Part shown: positions 6,506 through 13,360 of the stretch, in pieces
How the letters are laid out: every line of letters begins with the position of its first letter
How positions within the stretch are numbered: position 1 is the stretch's first letter
Assembly (NCBI GenBank): GCA_013140875.1
Contig: JABFSB010000236.1
Location: 1-13,360, forward strand
Length of the DNA: 13,360 nucleotides
Direction: 5' to 3'
Source of the DNA: Acidobacteriota bacterium
Lineage (GTDB): Bacteria; Acidobacteriota; Blastocatellia; Pyrinomonadales; Pyrinomonadaceae
Made by a program: the position numbers and the translations under genes
Notes under the pieces: generated by a model
Seen by the model: the letters and a program-made list of their open reading frames with translations, nothing else
What the model was told of the DNA's origin: nothing
The model's database searches: none

Positions 6506-9500
6506 ATGGGTAATTCACCTATCGCCGTTGCGTTGGCTCTGGTTGTACTTTTGTTTGTATCCTTTGATTCGGTCTTTTCCCAAGGAACGACATCGCGCAT
6601 TACCGGCACGGTTACCGATACCTCTGGAGCGGTGGTCGCCGGTGCGTCCGTCACTCTGGAAAACGAATCGACCGGGGCAAAGCTGACCACACAGTCGTCG
6701 GACTCGGGAGGATACGTTTTTGATCTACTCCTTCCCGGTACCTATTCGGTGCTGGTCGAAAAGACCGGATTCAAAAGATTTTTGGCGAAAGGCAATCAGG
6801 CGCTGGTGAATCAGCCAACCACTGTCAACGCCGCTTTGTCTGTCGGCGGAATTGAAGAAGTTGTAACCGTCGAGGGAGGGGCCGCACAGGTTCAGACGTC
6901 AACCTCGGGAAATGTTGGTACAAGTATTGAGCAGCGAACCCTTGAAAGCCTGCCTATCATCGGTCTGCGAGGACGCAACCCACTTGACCTATTGAACTTC
7001 CAGCCGGGCGTGGTTTCTGGCGCCAATACTGGCGGCGGCGTCCACGTCAATGGCTCGCGTGACCGGGCTTTTAACTTTACGCTTGACGGCATTGATATTA
7101 ATGAATCGACTGCGGGCGGCTCGAACTTTACTCCCCTCCGGCCAAACCCGGACTCGATTCAGGAATTTCAGCTTGTGACCAGCAACTCAACCGCCGAGCT
7201 GGGACGAAGCAGTGGTGCTCAAGTCACTCTTGTGACCCGCTCGGGTACGAATCACTATCACGGAAATTTATTTGAGTACTATCAGACGCCGGATTTCAAC
7301 GCCAATGAATTTGAAAATAACCTTCAAGGGATCGGCCGGGCACAGTTTGTTCAACACATATACGGTGGCAGCTTTGGCGGCCCGATAGTAAATCCGGGGT
7401 TTGGAGAAGGCACTGAGTTTTTCAAGCCTTTGCGTGATAAAGCGTTCTTTTTTGTCAATTTACAGCGCCTGAGCGCGATTGAAACAAGACGTTCGGGCGG
7501 AACGGTGTATACCCAGTCGGCGCGTGATGGTATTTTTCGTTACGTTGTGGGTCAGCGAAATGCTCCGGCCGGGACATCAACGGCGTCAGTAAACCCGGAC
7601 GGGAGCCCGCGTTTTCCAAATTGTAGTGCAACGGTTACTACGCTATGTATTGCGACTTACAATGCCAACACAAGTTCGCCGACATCTTTCGATCCGAATG
7701 TGACATCGGTATTCCGCTCCTATCCTCTTCCGAATGATTTTGCGAGTGGAGACGGGCTCAATACAGCTGGCTTTGTTTTCAATGCACCGCAAACGGAAAA
7801 ACAGTGGGACCTTGTGATGCGTTTTGACGTAAACATAACGGATAATAGTCAGTTATACGTGCGCTATGCGCAGGGTGAGCAAAACACGATCAACGATAGT
7901 GTAAATGGCGGGTTGCCGCGATTCCCGGGTTTTCCGGGACTGGTCGATACTTATCGAACTCCTAAAAACCTCGCCGTCAACTATCGGTGGTCGCCGACGT
8001 CACGCTTCACCAATGAGTTTATTTATGGATACAGCACCTTCGGCTTTAGCTTTGCTACGCCGGAGCCGCGGGCCGATGTGCCGTACGTGCTTAACACGAT
8101 CACCGATGCTTTTACTAATTTTAATTACAATGCTCGAAAGGCTCGCACATTTCAGTTTGTCGACAATCTGACCTTTGATTTTTCACCCCATACAATCAAG
8201 GCGGGAACGAATATTAGATTGGGGCGTCAATTTGATGACCGTTCGTCCGCCGGCGGACAGATCGAGCCGCTTGTTGGCTTCGGTACAGGATCGAGCAATT
8301 TTTCTAACTTCGGCCTCCCAGCATCGGGAAATACGGGAGTTAATGCGAGCGATCTTACGACGCTGCAAGGTTTGATAAATAACCTCATAGGGCGTATCGG
8401 CAGTTTTAGCCAGGGCTTCGTCGTCGACCCCAACAGCCCTAACCAATTCGCGCCGGCTGGTACACGTTGGAATTGGCGGGCGTATTATCCTGAATACGAT
8501 TTCTACGTTCAGGACACTTGGCGTTTTCGGCCTAATTTAACCCTCGATCTCGGGGTTAGGTACGAGATCAAGCTCAGCCCAAGTTCGAAAGACCTTCCGA
8601 TACTTCGTGCGAATCAACCTTTTACCATTGGAGCGGCTCCGTCTAACACTCTTCGCTGGGAAGAAGGAGACCTTTTCAAGAACGACTTTAATAACTTTTC
8701 GCCCTCAGTAGGTTTTGCATGGGATCCGTTCAGCAGCGGAAAAACATCAGTTCGGATGAATTATCGATTGTCTTACGACCGGTTCCCATCGCAAGTCTTT
8801 GCGAACAGCGTTTATCAGAGTGCTCCCGGCAATACTTTTTCAGGTTCGGCTTCCGGTATAGGAACGCAAAATCTTTTAATCAGAAACGGGTTGCCCAGTT
8901 TAGTTCCGACTCAGACACCGTCTCAACTCCGGCAACCACCGGCCTTTTCGACGGCGGGCATCACTCTGGTCGATCCGGACACGCAGTATCCGGAAAGTCA
9001 TCAATGGTTTGCGGGAGTTCAGCGTGAGATAGGATGGAAAAACGTGCTTGAAGTAAATTATATCGGCCGCCGCGGAGTTCACCTTTTTGGCGGATATGAT
9101 TCGAATCAGGTGAATATTTTCGCACGCGACCCTCGCTGTCCCGAGAATTTCCTCGAGGCTTTCAACTCGGTTCTAGGCTCTGCGACTGTGCCGGGAAGCA
9201 CAAATCAGTGCCTCATTAATCTTTTGTTTACGGGAAGTACAACCAATTCAACAGGCACTGCGACCTTCCGCGGCATTACTGCGGTCGCAAACACGCTTGC
9301 TTTGACCAATACCGGAGGGAGCGTAGCTACCGCAGCATTGGCGGCTTCCCAGAGGCTATGTCAAGCGGCTGATGTGACTGCCGGGCGATGTGCTAACACA
9401 TCTCAGCAATTGGTTGGTCAAACGTTGGCGAATCCATTTTTCTTACAACGTTATCCACAGTTCTCAGGCAATGTGAATGTCCTTGATAGCAACGACTATT

Positions 9501-10270
9501 CTCTGTACAACGGCTTGGAAGTAATAATGAAACGACGCCTAAGTAGTGGTTTAGGTTATCAAGTTGGTTACACGTATTCGATCTCGAAAGACACCCGTTC
9601 ATTCGACCCGACCTTTACTACGGTTTCGCGGGCGAATAATCAGTCCGCTTCGAGTACGCCTTTTGACATCAACAATCGTAATTTGAATTACGCATACTCC
9701 GATTTTGACCGACGACATGTCCTTCAGGCGACCTATGTTTACGAGCTGCCGTTTGGCAGGGGTAAATCCTTCGGTTCGGATATACCAAAGGCACTCGATT
9801 TCGTGATCGGAGGCTGGCAGTTATCAGGTACTTACCTGTGGGCATCCGGACGTCCGTTTACCGTGTATTCGGGTCTAAGTACTTTTAGTAACGTTAATCA
9901 ATCGTTTGCTAACTGTAATTCTTGTCCTCGTGACCTCGGAGGATTGGTAGAGCGTAATGGAACATGGTATTGGTTTAGTGAAGAAGCTCAAGGGAAGTTC
10001 TCGCAGCCGGCTCCGGGTGAACTCGGAAATTCAGGTAGGAACTACTTCATAGCGCCGCGGACGTTCCAGACCAACGTGTCGCTTTCAAAGAAGTTTAAGT
10101 TTACCGAGCGGTTAAATTTCGATCTGAGGTTCGATGCTCTTAACCTAACGAATAATGCTTCTTTTGGCCTGCCGACCGCCACCTTTAATTCGTCCGTTTT
10201 TGGACAAATTAGGACTTCAGTCACAAGCTTTGCGAGGAGAATACAGGTTTCAGGTAAAATTAACTTCTAA
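6506..10270 (+). CDS. Oar-like TonB-dependent outer-membrane receptor
   Basis: This is a 1254-residue protein. The signal peptide is residues 1-25 (AVALALVVLLFVSF core, cleavage after VFS), leaving a mature N-terminus of Gln-Gly. Residues about 30-112 are a carboxypeptidase-regulatory-like beta domain (GTVTDTSGAVVAGASVTLEN, then SGGYVFDLLLPGTYSV). A TonB plug follows at about 120-250 (LESLPIIGLRGRNPLDLLNF, FTLDGIDINES, PDSIQEFQLVTSNSTAELGR), then a very long beta-barrel to the terminal Phe1254, the residue type expected for barrel assembly. This size and order match the Oar-like receptors that are greatly expanded in Acidobacteriota. The substrate is unknown; oligosaccharide uptake is often proposed and some relatives act in protein export. 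Eight cysteines form four close pairs (373/381, 878/902, 952/962, 1137/1140), probably in surface loops. I saw no obvious TonB box. ATG 6506 is fixed by GGAGGAG and the signal peptide. It appears to be a single-gene transcript with its own promoter and terminator. Confidence 0.95.
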   Translation: MGNSPIAVALALVVLLFVSFDSVFSQGTTSRITGTVTDTSGAVVAGASVTLENESTGAKLTTQSSDSGGYVFDLLLPGTYSVLVEKTGFKRFLAKGNQALVNQPTTVNAALSVGGIEEVVTVEGGAAQVQTSTSGNVGTSIEQRTLESLPIIGLRGRNPLDLLNFQPGVVSGANTGGGVHVNGSRDRAFNFTLDGIDINESTAGGSNFTPLRPNPDSIQEFQLVTSNSTAELGRSSGAQVTLVTRSGTNHYHGNLFEYYQTPDFNANEFENNLQGIGRAQFVQHIYGGSFGGPIVNPGFGEGTEFFKPLRDKAFFFVNLQRLSAIETRRSGGTVYTQSARDGIFRYVVGQRNAPAGTSTASVNPDGSPRFPNCSATVTTLCIATYNANTSSPTSFDPNVTSVFRSYPLPNDFASGDGLNTAGFVFNAPQTEKQWDLVMRFDVNITDNSQLYVRYAQGEQNTINDSVNGGLPRFPGFPGLVDTYRTPKNLAVNYRWSPTSRFTNEFIYGYSTFGFSFATPEPRADVPYVLNTITDAFTNFNYNARKARTFQFVDNLTFDFSPHTIKAGTNIRLGRQFDDRSSAGGQIEPLVGFGTGSSNFSNFGLPASGNTGVNASDLTTLQGLINNLIGRIGSFSQGFVVDPNSPNQFAPAGTRWNWRAYYPEYDFYVQDTWRFRPNLTLDLGVRYEIKLSPSSKDLPILRANQPFTIGAAPSNTLRWEEGDLFKNDFNNFSPSVGFAWDPFSSGKTSVRMNYRLSYDRFPSQVFANSVYQSAPGNTFSGSASGIGTQNLLIRNGLPSLVPTQTPSQLRQPPAFSTAGITLVDPDTQYPESHQWFAGVQREIGWKNVLEVNYIGRRGVHLFGGYDSNQVNIFARDPRCPENFLEAFNSVLGSATVPGSTNQCLINLLFTGSTTNSTGTATFRGITAVANTLALTNTGGSVATAALAASQRLCQAADVTAGRCANTSQQLVGQTLANPFFLQRYPQFSGNVNVLDSNDYSLYNGLEVIMKRRLSSGLGYQVGYTYSISKDTRSFDPTFTTVSRANNQSASSTPFDINNRNLNYAYSDFDRRHVLQATYVYELPFGRGKSFGSDIPKALDFVIGGWQLSGTYLWASGRPFTVYSGLSTFSNVNQSFANCNSCPRDLGGLVERNGTWYWFSEEAQGKFSQPAPGELGNSGRNYFIAPRTFQTNVSLSKKFKFTERLNFDLRFDALNLTNNASFGLPTATFNSSVFGQIRTSVTSFARRIQVSGKINF

Positions 10271-10293
10271 TTCTCTTCCTTCTCCGTCTCATG

Positions 10294-10328
10294 TCTCCGC
10301 ATTCAGTCTTGGGTGCGGAGATTTTTTT
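10294..10328 (+). terminator. Rho-independent terminator of the Oar-like gene
   Basis: TCTCCGCA (10294-10301) pairs perfectly with TGCGGAGA (10314-10321) around a 12-base loop and is followed by seven T (10322-10328). It lies 23 bases after the stop codon. Confidence 0.92.
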
Positions 10329-10439
10329 GGCGTCAGGCAACCGAAGTGTGCCGTATGTGCATCACTTTATTTGGGTCAGAAAGCTGATTGCCAGCGGCGT
10401 AATGCTTGCGGCGGGTAGTCTTTCTAATTCCTCCTGTTT

Positions 10440-12161
10440 CTACCTTTGCTCGTTGAGAACTAGACTCAGCGAGCTTTTTTCTTTTCGGGGGGTTGATCGT
10501 GTTTTGTCGGCCTCGGCGGCGAGTAATGCGGAGCGCGGGAGGATGCGGACGGCCTGGGCCACTTGCGGATCGGATTCGATCTTGGCGCGATTTGCGGATT
10601 CAAGGCCGAAAGTTCCCATTTGAAGATAGTAGGTGAGCATCGAGCGGACAAATTCGTCATCCTGACTGAGGCTGGGAAGCATTTTCGACCAGTCAGCTTT
10701 GCCGGCTGCAAATTGGGAGAATCGTTTTTTTAGGTTCGGGTCCACGACCTGCTCGCCAAAAATGATCTTCTGGCGGATCGAGGAAATTCCCATGCCGTCT
10801 TCGTTCAAAATTTCGCGGGCAAAGAAGAAAATAGGGTCCAAAAGCGGCATCTTATCGTCGGAGAGCAGCGGTTTCGTCGACATATCGTCGGGCGTTATGC
10901 CGTTCCCGCCATATACGATTCGATTGGTGAGCGTTTTTGCGGCGTAAACTGAGGTTCCGACCTCGGCGATCTGCCGATGGTGAAAATAATCGTAGAGACC
11001 AGTGTCCGCGTAGTTGCGCTGGATCGACCGCCCCGTCGGCGTATAGTATCGGGCGGCCGTCAGTGTCAGGCCCGCTCCGTCCGGCAAATTCAACACGCTC
11101 TGGACCAGCCCCTTGCCAAAAGTCTTTTCACCGACGATAAGCGCCCGGTCATTGTCCTGCAACGCTCCGGCCAGGACCTCTGAGGCCGATGCCGTATTTT
11201 CATCGACCAACAATACCATCGGCAATGATTCATACCGCGCTTTTCCGGCCTTCCATATGCGGGAGTCGTTTGAATAACGCCCTCGCTGCGAAACTATCGT
11301 GCTTCCAGCCGGAAGAAATTTTTCGGCGACCCTGATCGCCTGTTCAAGGATTCCGCCTCCGTTGCCGCGAATGTCCAGAACAAGAGAGGTCATGCCCTGA
11401 CGATGCAGATCGGCCAGGGCAATCTCCAGTTCATTAAAGGTAGCGTTGCTGAATCCGTTCGAAATTTCGATGTAGCCGATCTTATCCTTAAGGATAAATC
11501 CCTTCGGCACAGCCGGTTCATGAACGCGTTCGCGCTTCATTTCGACCATCTCGAACAGACCGCTCTTCGCCCGTTCGACAGTCACGCGGGCGGTCGTGCC
11601 GCGTTTTCCTCTTATAAGATCGCGGATAGCATCCGGCGATTCGCTAGTCACATTTTTGCCATTGACGGCAATTATCCGATCGGCGAACCTGAGGCCCGCC
11701 CTTGCTGCCGGTGAATCGGGGAATGTCGAAATGACAAATGTCTCGATCCGTCCGTTTCGCTCAAACCCCGCGATCGATGAGCCCGTGCCTGAATACTCGC
11801 TTTCCTGCTCGCTGATCAGGTCTTCAAATTCCGAGGGATTGTAATAGTTCGAATGCGGATCGAGGGCCTTGAGCATCGAGGTGATCGCCGAATCGGTCAA
11901 CGCTTCCTTGTTGACCGCGGCGGGATAATTTTTTCCGATTATTTCAAGGGCCTCTTCGACGTCGGATTGGATCGTCTCTTTTCGGATGACGCTTTTTCGG
12001 GGTGTATCCGAAGCGTTGGATGCGGAAAACGAACTGCCTTCGGTCAGCGTGAAAGGTTCGGGAGCTGGGACGAAAGTGTTCTGCCTGTCCTGCATATTCG
12101 CCGGCCGGACCAGTGAAATACAAAGCAATAACGCGAGACAAATACATTTCCGTAAAGCCAT
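10440..12161 (-). CDS. S41 C-terminal processing peptidase (CtpA-like)
   Basis: This is a 573-residue serine protease with a Ser-Lys dyad, expected in the periplasm, where relatives trim or degrade envelope proteins. The start at 12161 gives a signal peptide (MALRKCICLALLLCISLV) after GGAAATT on the minus strand; an open frame reaches 12272 but adds residues with no export signal. Residues about 62-125 are the usual helical N-terminal region (ALDPHSNYYNPSEFEDL). Residues about 128-210 are a PDZ domain (GRIETFVISTFPDSPAARAG, LRFADRIIAVNGKNV). The catalytic core follows, with the substrate-strand motif VLDIRGNGGG at 261-270, nucleophile Ser325 in ENTASASEVLAGAL and Lys350 in GEKTFGKGLVQS, the same 25-residue spacing as in E. 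coli Prc. The tail from about 420 is less conserved and ends in a charged stretch. It is transcribed alone and toward the Oar-like gene. No minus-strand terminator is visible between 10440 and 10270. Confidence 0.95.
   Translation of the reverse strand: MALRKCICLALLLCISLVRPANMQDRQNTFVPAPEPFTLTEGSSFSASNASDTPRKSVIRKETIQSDVEEALEIIGKNYPAAVNKEALTDSAITSMLKALDPHSNYYNPSEFEDLISEQESEYSGTGSSIAGFERNGRIETFVISTFPDSPAARAGLRFADRIIAVNGKNVTSESPDAIRDLIRGKRGTTARVTVERAKSGLFEMVEMKRERVHEPAVPKGFILKDKIGYIEISNGFSNATFNELEIALADLHRQGMTSLVLDIRGNGGGILEQAIRVAEKFLPAGSTIVSQRGRYSNDSRIWKAGKARYESLPMVLLVDENTASASEVLAGALQDNDRALIVGEKTFGKGLVQSVLNLPDGAGLTLTAARYYTPTGRSIQRNYADTGLYDYFHHRQIAEVGTSVYAAKTLTNRIVYGGNGITPDDMSTKPLLSDDKMPLLDPIFFFAREILNEDGMGISSIRQKIIFGEQVVDPNLKKRFSQFAAGKADWSKMLPSLSQDDEFVRSMLTYYLQMGTFGLESANRAKIESDPQVAQAVRILPRSALLAAEADKTRSTPRKEKSSLSLVLNEQR
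10448..10480 (+). terminator. Plus-strand terminator inside the antisense 3' end of the S41 gene
   Basis: GCTCGTTGAG (10448-10457) pairs with CTCAGCGAGC (10465-10474) with one T-G wobble around a seven-base loop, and six T follow (10475-10480). It is oriented for plus-strand transcripts although it overlaps the last codons of the minus-strand protease gene. It is the second plus-strand terminator after the Oar-like gene. Read on the minus strand it lacks a T-run. Confidence 0.8.
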
Positions 12162-12179
12162 AATTTCCACGCAGCCCAC

Positions 12180-12185
12180 AATATA
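12180..12185 (-). promoter_or_regulatory. Possible -10 box for the S41 gene
   Basis: On the minus strand this reads TATATT, 18 bases upstream of the protease start. No good -35 lies 16-18 bases further upstream; the nearest, TTGCTT, has a 13-base spacer. The GGGGCCCC palindrome (12189-12196) lies just upstream. It is offered as the best candidate only. Confidence 0.25.
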
Positions 12186-12260
12186 CCTGGGGCCCCGCAA
12201 GCAAAGGATCTGATCGATTTGGCTTTGTAAATATCGAATATGAGAGTGTTTCCAGCGGTT

Positions 12261-12288
12261 TTGCCCATTCATTTCGCCGGTTGATAAT
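12261..12288 (+). promoter_or_regulatory. Possible promoter of the GAF-subtilase pair
   Basis: TTGCCC (12261-12266) and GATAAT (12283-12288) are separated by 16 bases. The -10 matches the consensus at five of six positions and the -35 at four of six. Transcription would start near 12295, about 20 bases before the GAF start. It lies in the 154-base divergent gap shared with the S41 gene. Confidence 0.45.
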
Positions 12289-12315
12289 CCGCCGTGTTTA
12301 GGCGAAAATTAATGA

Positions 12316-13089
12316 ATGACGGAATCGAATGGACAGGACCTGCCCGCCAAATTACAGCGGCTGATCGAGACCGTTGATATTGCGAATATATTGACTGAGC
12401 CGCTGACTCAATCGCTTGCGAAAATGCTCGAAATATCGGCGGCTGAGTTAAGCTCGGACGAGGCGTCGATTCTGATCCGCGACGGCGATCAAGGGGACCT
12501 CAGATTTCTTTCGGCGATCGGAAAAGTTGCCGAGCAGCTGATCAACATCAAGGTCCCCGCCGGAAAGGGAATTGCCGGTTTTGTACTTTCGTCCGGCCAG
12601 CCCATGGCCGTTTCGGATGTAGGCGAAGAAACTTCGTTCTATTCCGAAGTCGATAAGACCACCGGATATTCGACGCAGATGATACTTGCCACGCCCTTAA
12701 GTCACAATGGCGAGGTCATCGGCGTTCTCGAATACATAAATCGTCGCGGCGATCCGCCTTTCGAACCGTTTACCCCCGCTGAAATGGACCGAGCGGCCTC
12801 CTTTGCGGAGGTCATCGCTTCGCTGGTCAACGCTTACGAATCCGCAAAGCTTTTTCGGGACTTGGGTGAAAAAGTTCTTGCCAATTCGGCAGGCGACATC
12901 ACCGTTGTGCGCGAATGGCTTCAGGGATTGCGCGATTCGCCCGAACACCGCGAAATGATGGACCTTGCAATCCTGGTGCGAGAGATTGCCAGCCGCGGCG
13001 AGGCCGAACGCGTGATCTGCAAAGATCTGCTTGAATCTATCGTTCGTTATTCCGACACCAAAGGCGAGACGAGTTTTCTTACGCTTTAA
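12316..13089 (+). CDS. GAF-domain sensor-type protein
   Basis: This is a 257-residue protein with no signal peptide or membrane segment, so probably cytoplasmic. Residues about 20-172 are a GAF domain: a leading helix (LTQSLAKMLEISAAEL), SSDEASILIRDGD, the conserved VPAGKGIAGFVLSSGQPMAV, and LATPLSHNGEVIGVLEYINR, followed by the closing helix (AEMDRAASFAEVIASL). Such domains bind small molecules or cyclic nucleotides, or act as dimerising modules; the ligand cannot be read from the sequence. The C-terminal 75 residues are helical (VREWLQGLRDSPEHREMMDL, AERVICKDLLESIVRY) and contain no kinase, cyclase, EAL/GGDEF or DNA-binding motif, so the output may be a partner protein. The Shine-Dalgarno is weak. 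An ATG at 12312 is out of frame, so 12316 is used. The subtilase gene follows six bases after the stop, and the pair diverges from the S41 gene. Confidence 0.9.
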   Translation: MTESNGQDLPAKLQRLIETVDIANILTEPLTQSLAKMLEISAAELSSDEASILIRDGDQGDLRFLSAIGKVAEQLINIKVPAGKGIAGFVLSSGQPMAVSDVGEETSFYSEVDKTTGYSTQMILATPLSHNGEVIGVLEYINRRGDPPFEPFTPAEMDRAASFAEVIASLVNAYESAKLFRDLGEKVLANSAGDITVVREWLQGLRDSPEHREMMDLAILVREIASRGEAERVICKDLLESIVRYSDTKGETSFLTL

Positions 13090-13095
13090 CCCTTT

Positions 13096-13360
13096 ATGAC
13101 AACCGTTTCGGGAGTTGAATCAGGTTTACTTGAGCGGGGTGCCAGGTTTCTGCACCTGGCAGATGACTGGCGTTCGGCGACGGGACGCGCCGTTCGCGTC
13201 GCAATTGTCGACAGCGGTATCGACGCGAGCCATCCCGACCTGGCGGGAAGAGTGATCGAATCGGTCGAGGCCCGCGTCGACAACAAACGCATCGTGTTCG
13301 ATCCGTCGGAGAGCGGCGATTCAGCCGGCCACGGTACCGCGTGCGCCGGCATTATTGCAC
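13096..13360 (+). CDS. Leaderless subtilisin-like serine protease (S8), 3' partial
   Basis: The first 88 codons are visible and the frame is open to the window edge. The catalytic Asp is D39 in VRVAIVDSGIDASHPDLAGR, and the catalytic His is H79 in SAGHGTACAGIIA; the Ser lies beyond the window. Only about 30 residues precede the Asp strand. There is no signal peptide and no room for an I9-type inhibitory propeptide, so this looks like a cytoplasmic subtilase, unlike the one at the left edge. It starts six bases after the GAF gene and has no visible Shine-Dalgarno, which suggests translational coupling to that gene. Leaderless subtilases occur as intracellular proteases and as maturation enzymes in some ribosomal-peptide clusters; which applies cannot be decided without the rest of the locus. 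The open frame on the opposite strand is a shadow. Confidence 0.9.
   Translation, partial: MTTVSGVESGLLERGARFLHLADDWRSATGRAVRVAIVDSGIDASHPDLAGRVIESVEARVDNKRIVFDPSESGDSAGHGTACAGIIA

Noticed and set aside
10329..10439. Gap between the first plus-strand terminator and the S41 stop as a site for a small gene or RNA
   Set aside because: An AGGAGG on the minus strand (about 10430-10435) has no start codon at usable spacing, and no promoter or structured RNA is visible.
10291..10623. Plus-strand open frame after the Oar-like gene
   Set aside because: It begins inside one terminator hairpin, runs through a second one, lies antisense to the S41 gene, and has no ribosome site.
12189..12196. GGGGCCCC palindrome in the divergent gap
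   Set aside because: An eight-base GC palindrome is too short to claim as an operator or hairpin; it is noted only as a landmark near the candidate S41 promoter.
1..13360. Mobile element, CRISPR array, tRNA or rRNA
   Set aside because: No transposase or integrase motif, no spaced direct repeats, and no recognisable tRNA or rRNA segment was found on reading both strands.

Overview
The window is about 13.4 kb of bacterial chromosome. It most resembles an Acidobacteriota genome, and I would guess Blastocatellia or a Pyrinomonadaceae relative. The evidence is a very large Oar-like TonB-dependent receptor with an N-terminal carboxypeptidase-regulatory domain, a secreted VIT/von Willebrand A protein, a secreted Ycf48-like propeller, a C-terminal processing protease and two subtilases. 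Several genes have clear Shine-Dalgarno sequences, there is a sigma70-type promoter, and there are several hairpin-plus-T-run terminators. This argues against Bacteroidota. The phylum call is an inference from gene content; no RNA gene or marker gene is present to confirm it.

Layout: (1) 1-1566, the 3' part of a secreted subtilase with a C-terminal beta-sandwich and a carboxypeptidase-regulatory-like domain. (2) 1833-2889, a compact two-gene unit: a small hydrophobic protein and a secreted coiled-coil protein, both unrecognised, closed by a strong terminator. (3) 3048-5282, a secreted VIT/VWA protein with an intact metal-binding motif, followed by a terminator-like hairpin. (4) 5393-6364, a secreted Asp-box propeller that starts at TTG; its ribosome-binding site lies directly against that hairpin. 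(5) 6402-10328, a self-contained unit: sigma70-like promoter, Oar-like outer-membrane receptor, strong terminator. (6) 10440-12161 on the minus strand, an S41 C-terminal processing protease. (7) 12316 to the right edge, diverging from S41: a GAF-domain protein followed six bases after its stop codon by a leaderless, cytoplasmic-type subtilase that runs off the window.

Most of the window encodes cell-envelope or exported proteins: proteases, an outer-membrane receptor, adhesion-like and propeller scaffolds. Four consecutive exported proteins are all predicted to begin with Gln-Gly after signal peptidase cleavage, a pattern like the Bacteroidetes 'Q-rule'. The last two genes look like a separate cytoplasmic sensor-protease module. 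I saw no tRNA, rRNA, CRISPR array, insertion sequence or prophage gene.
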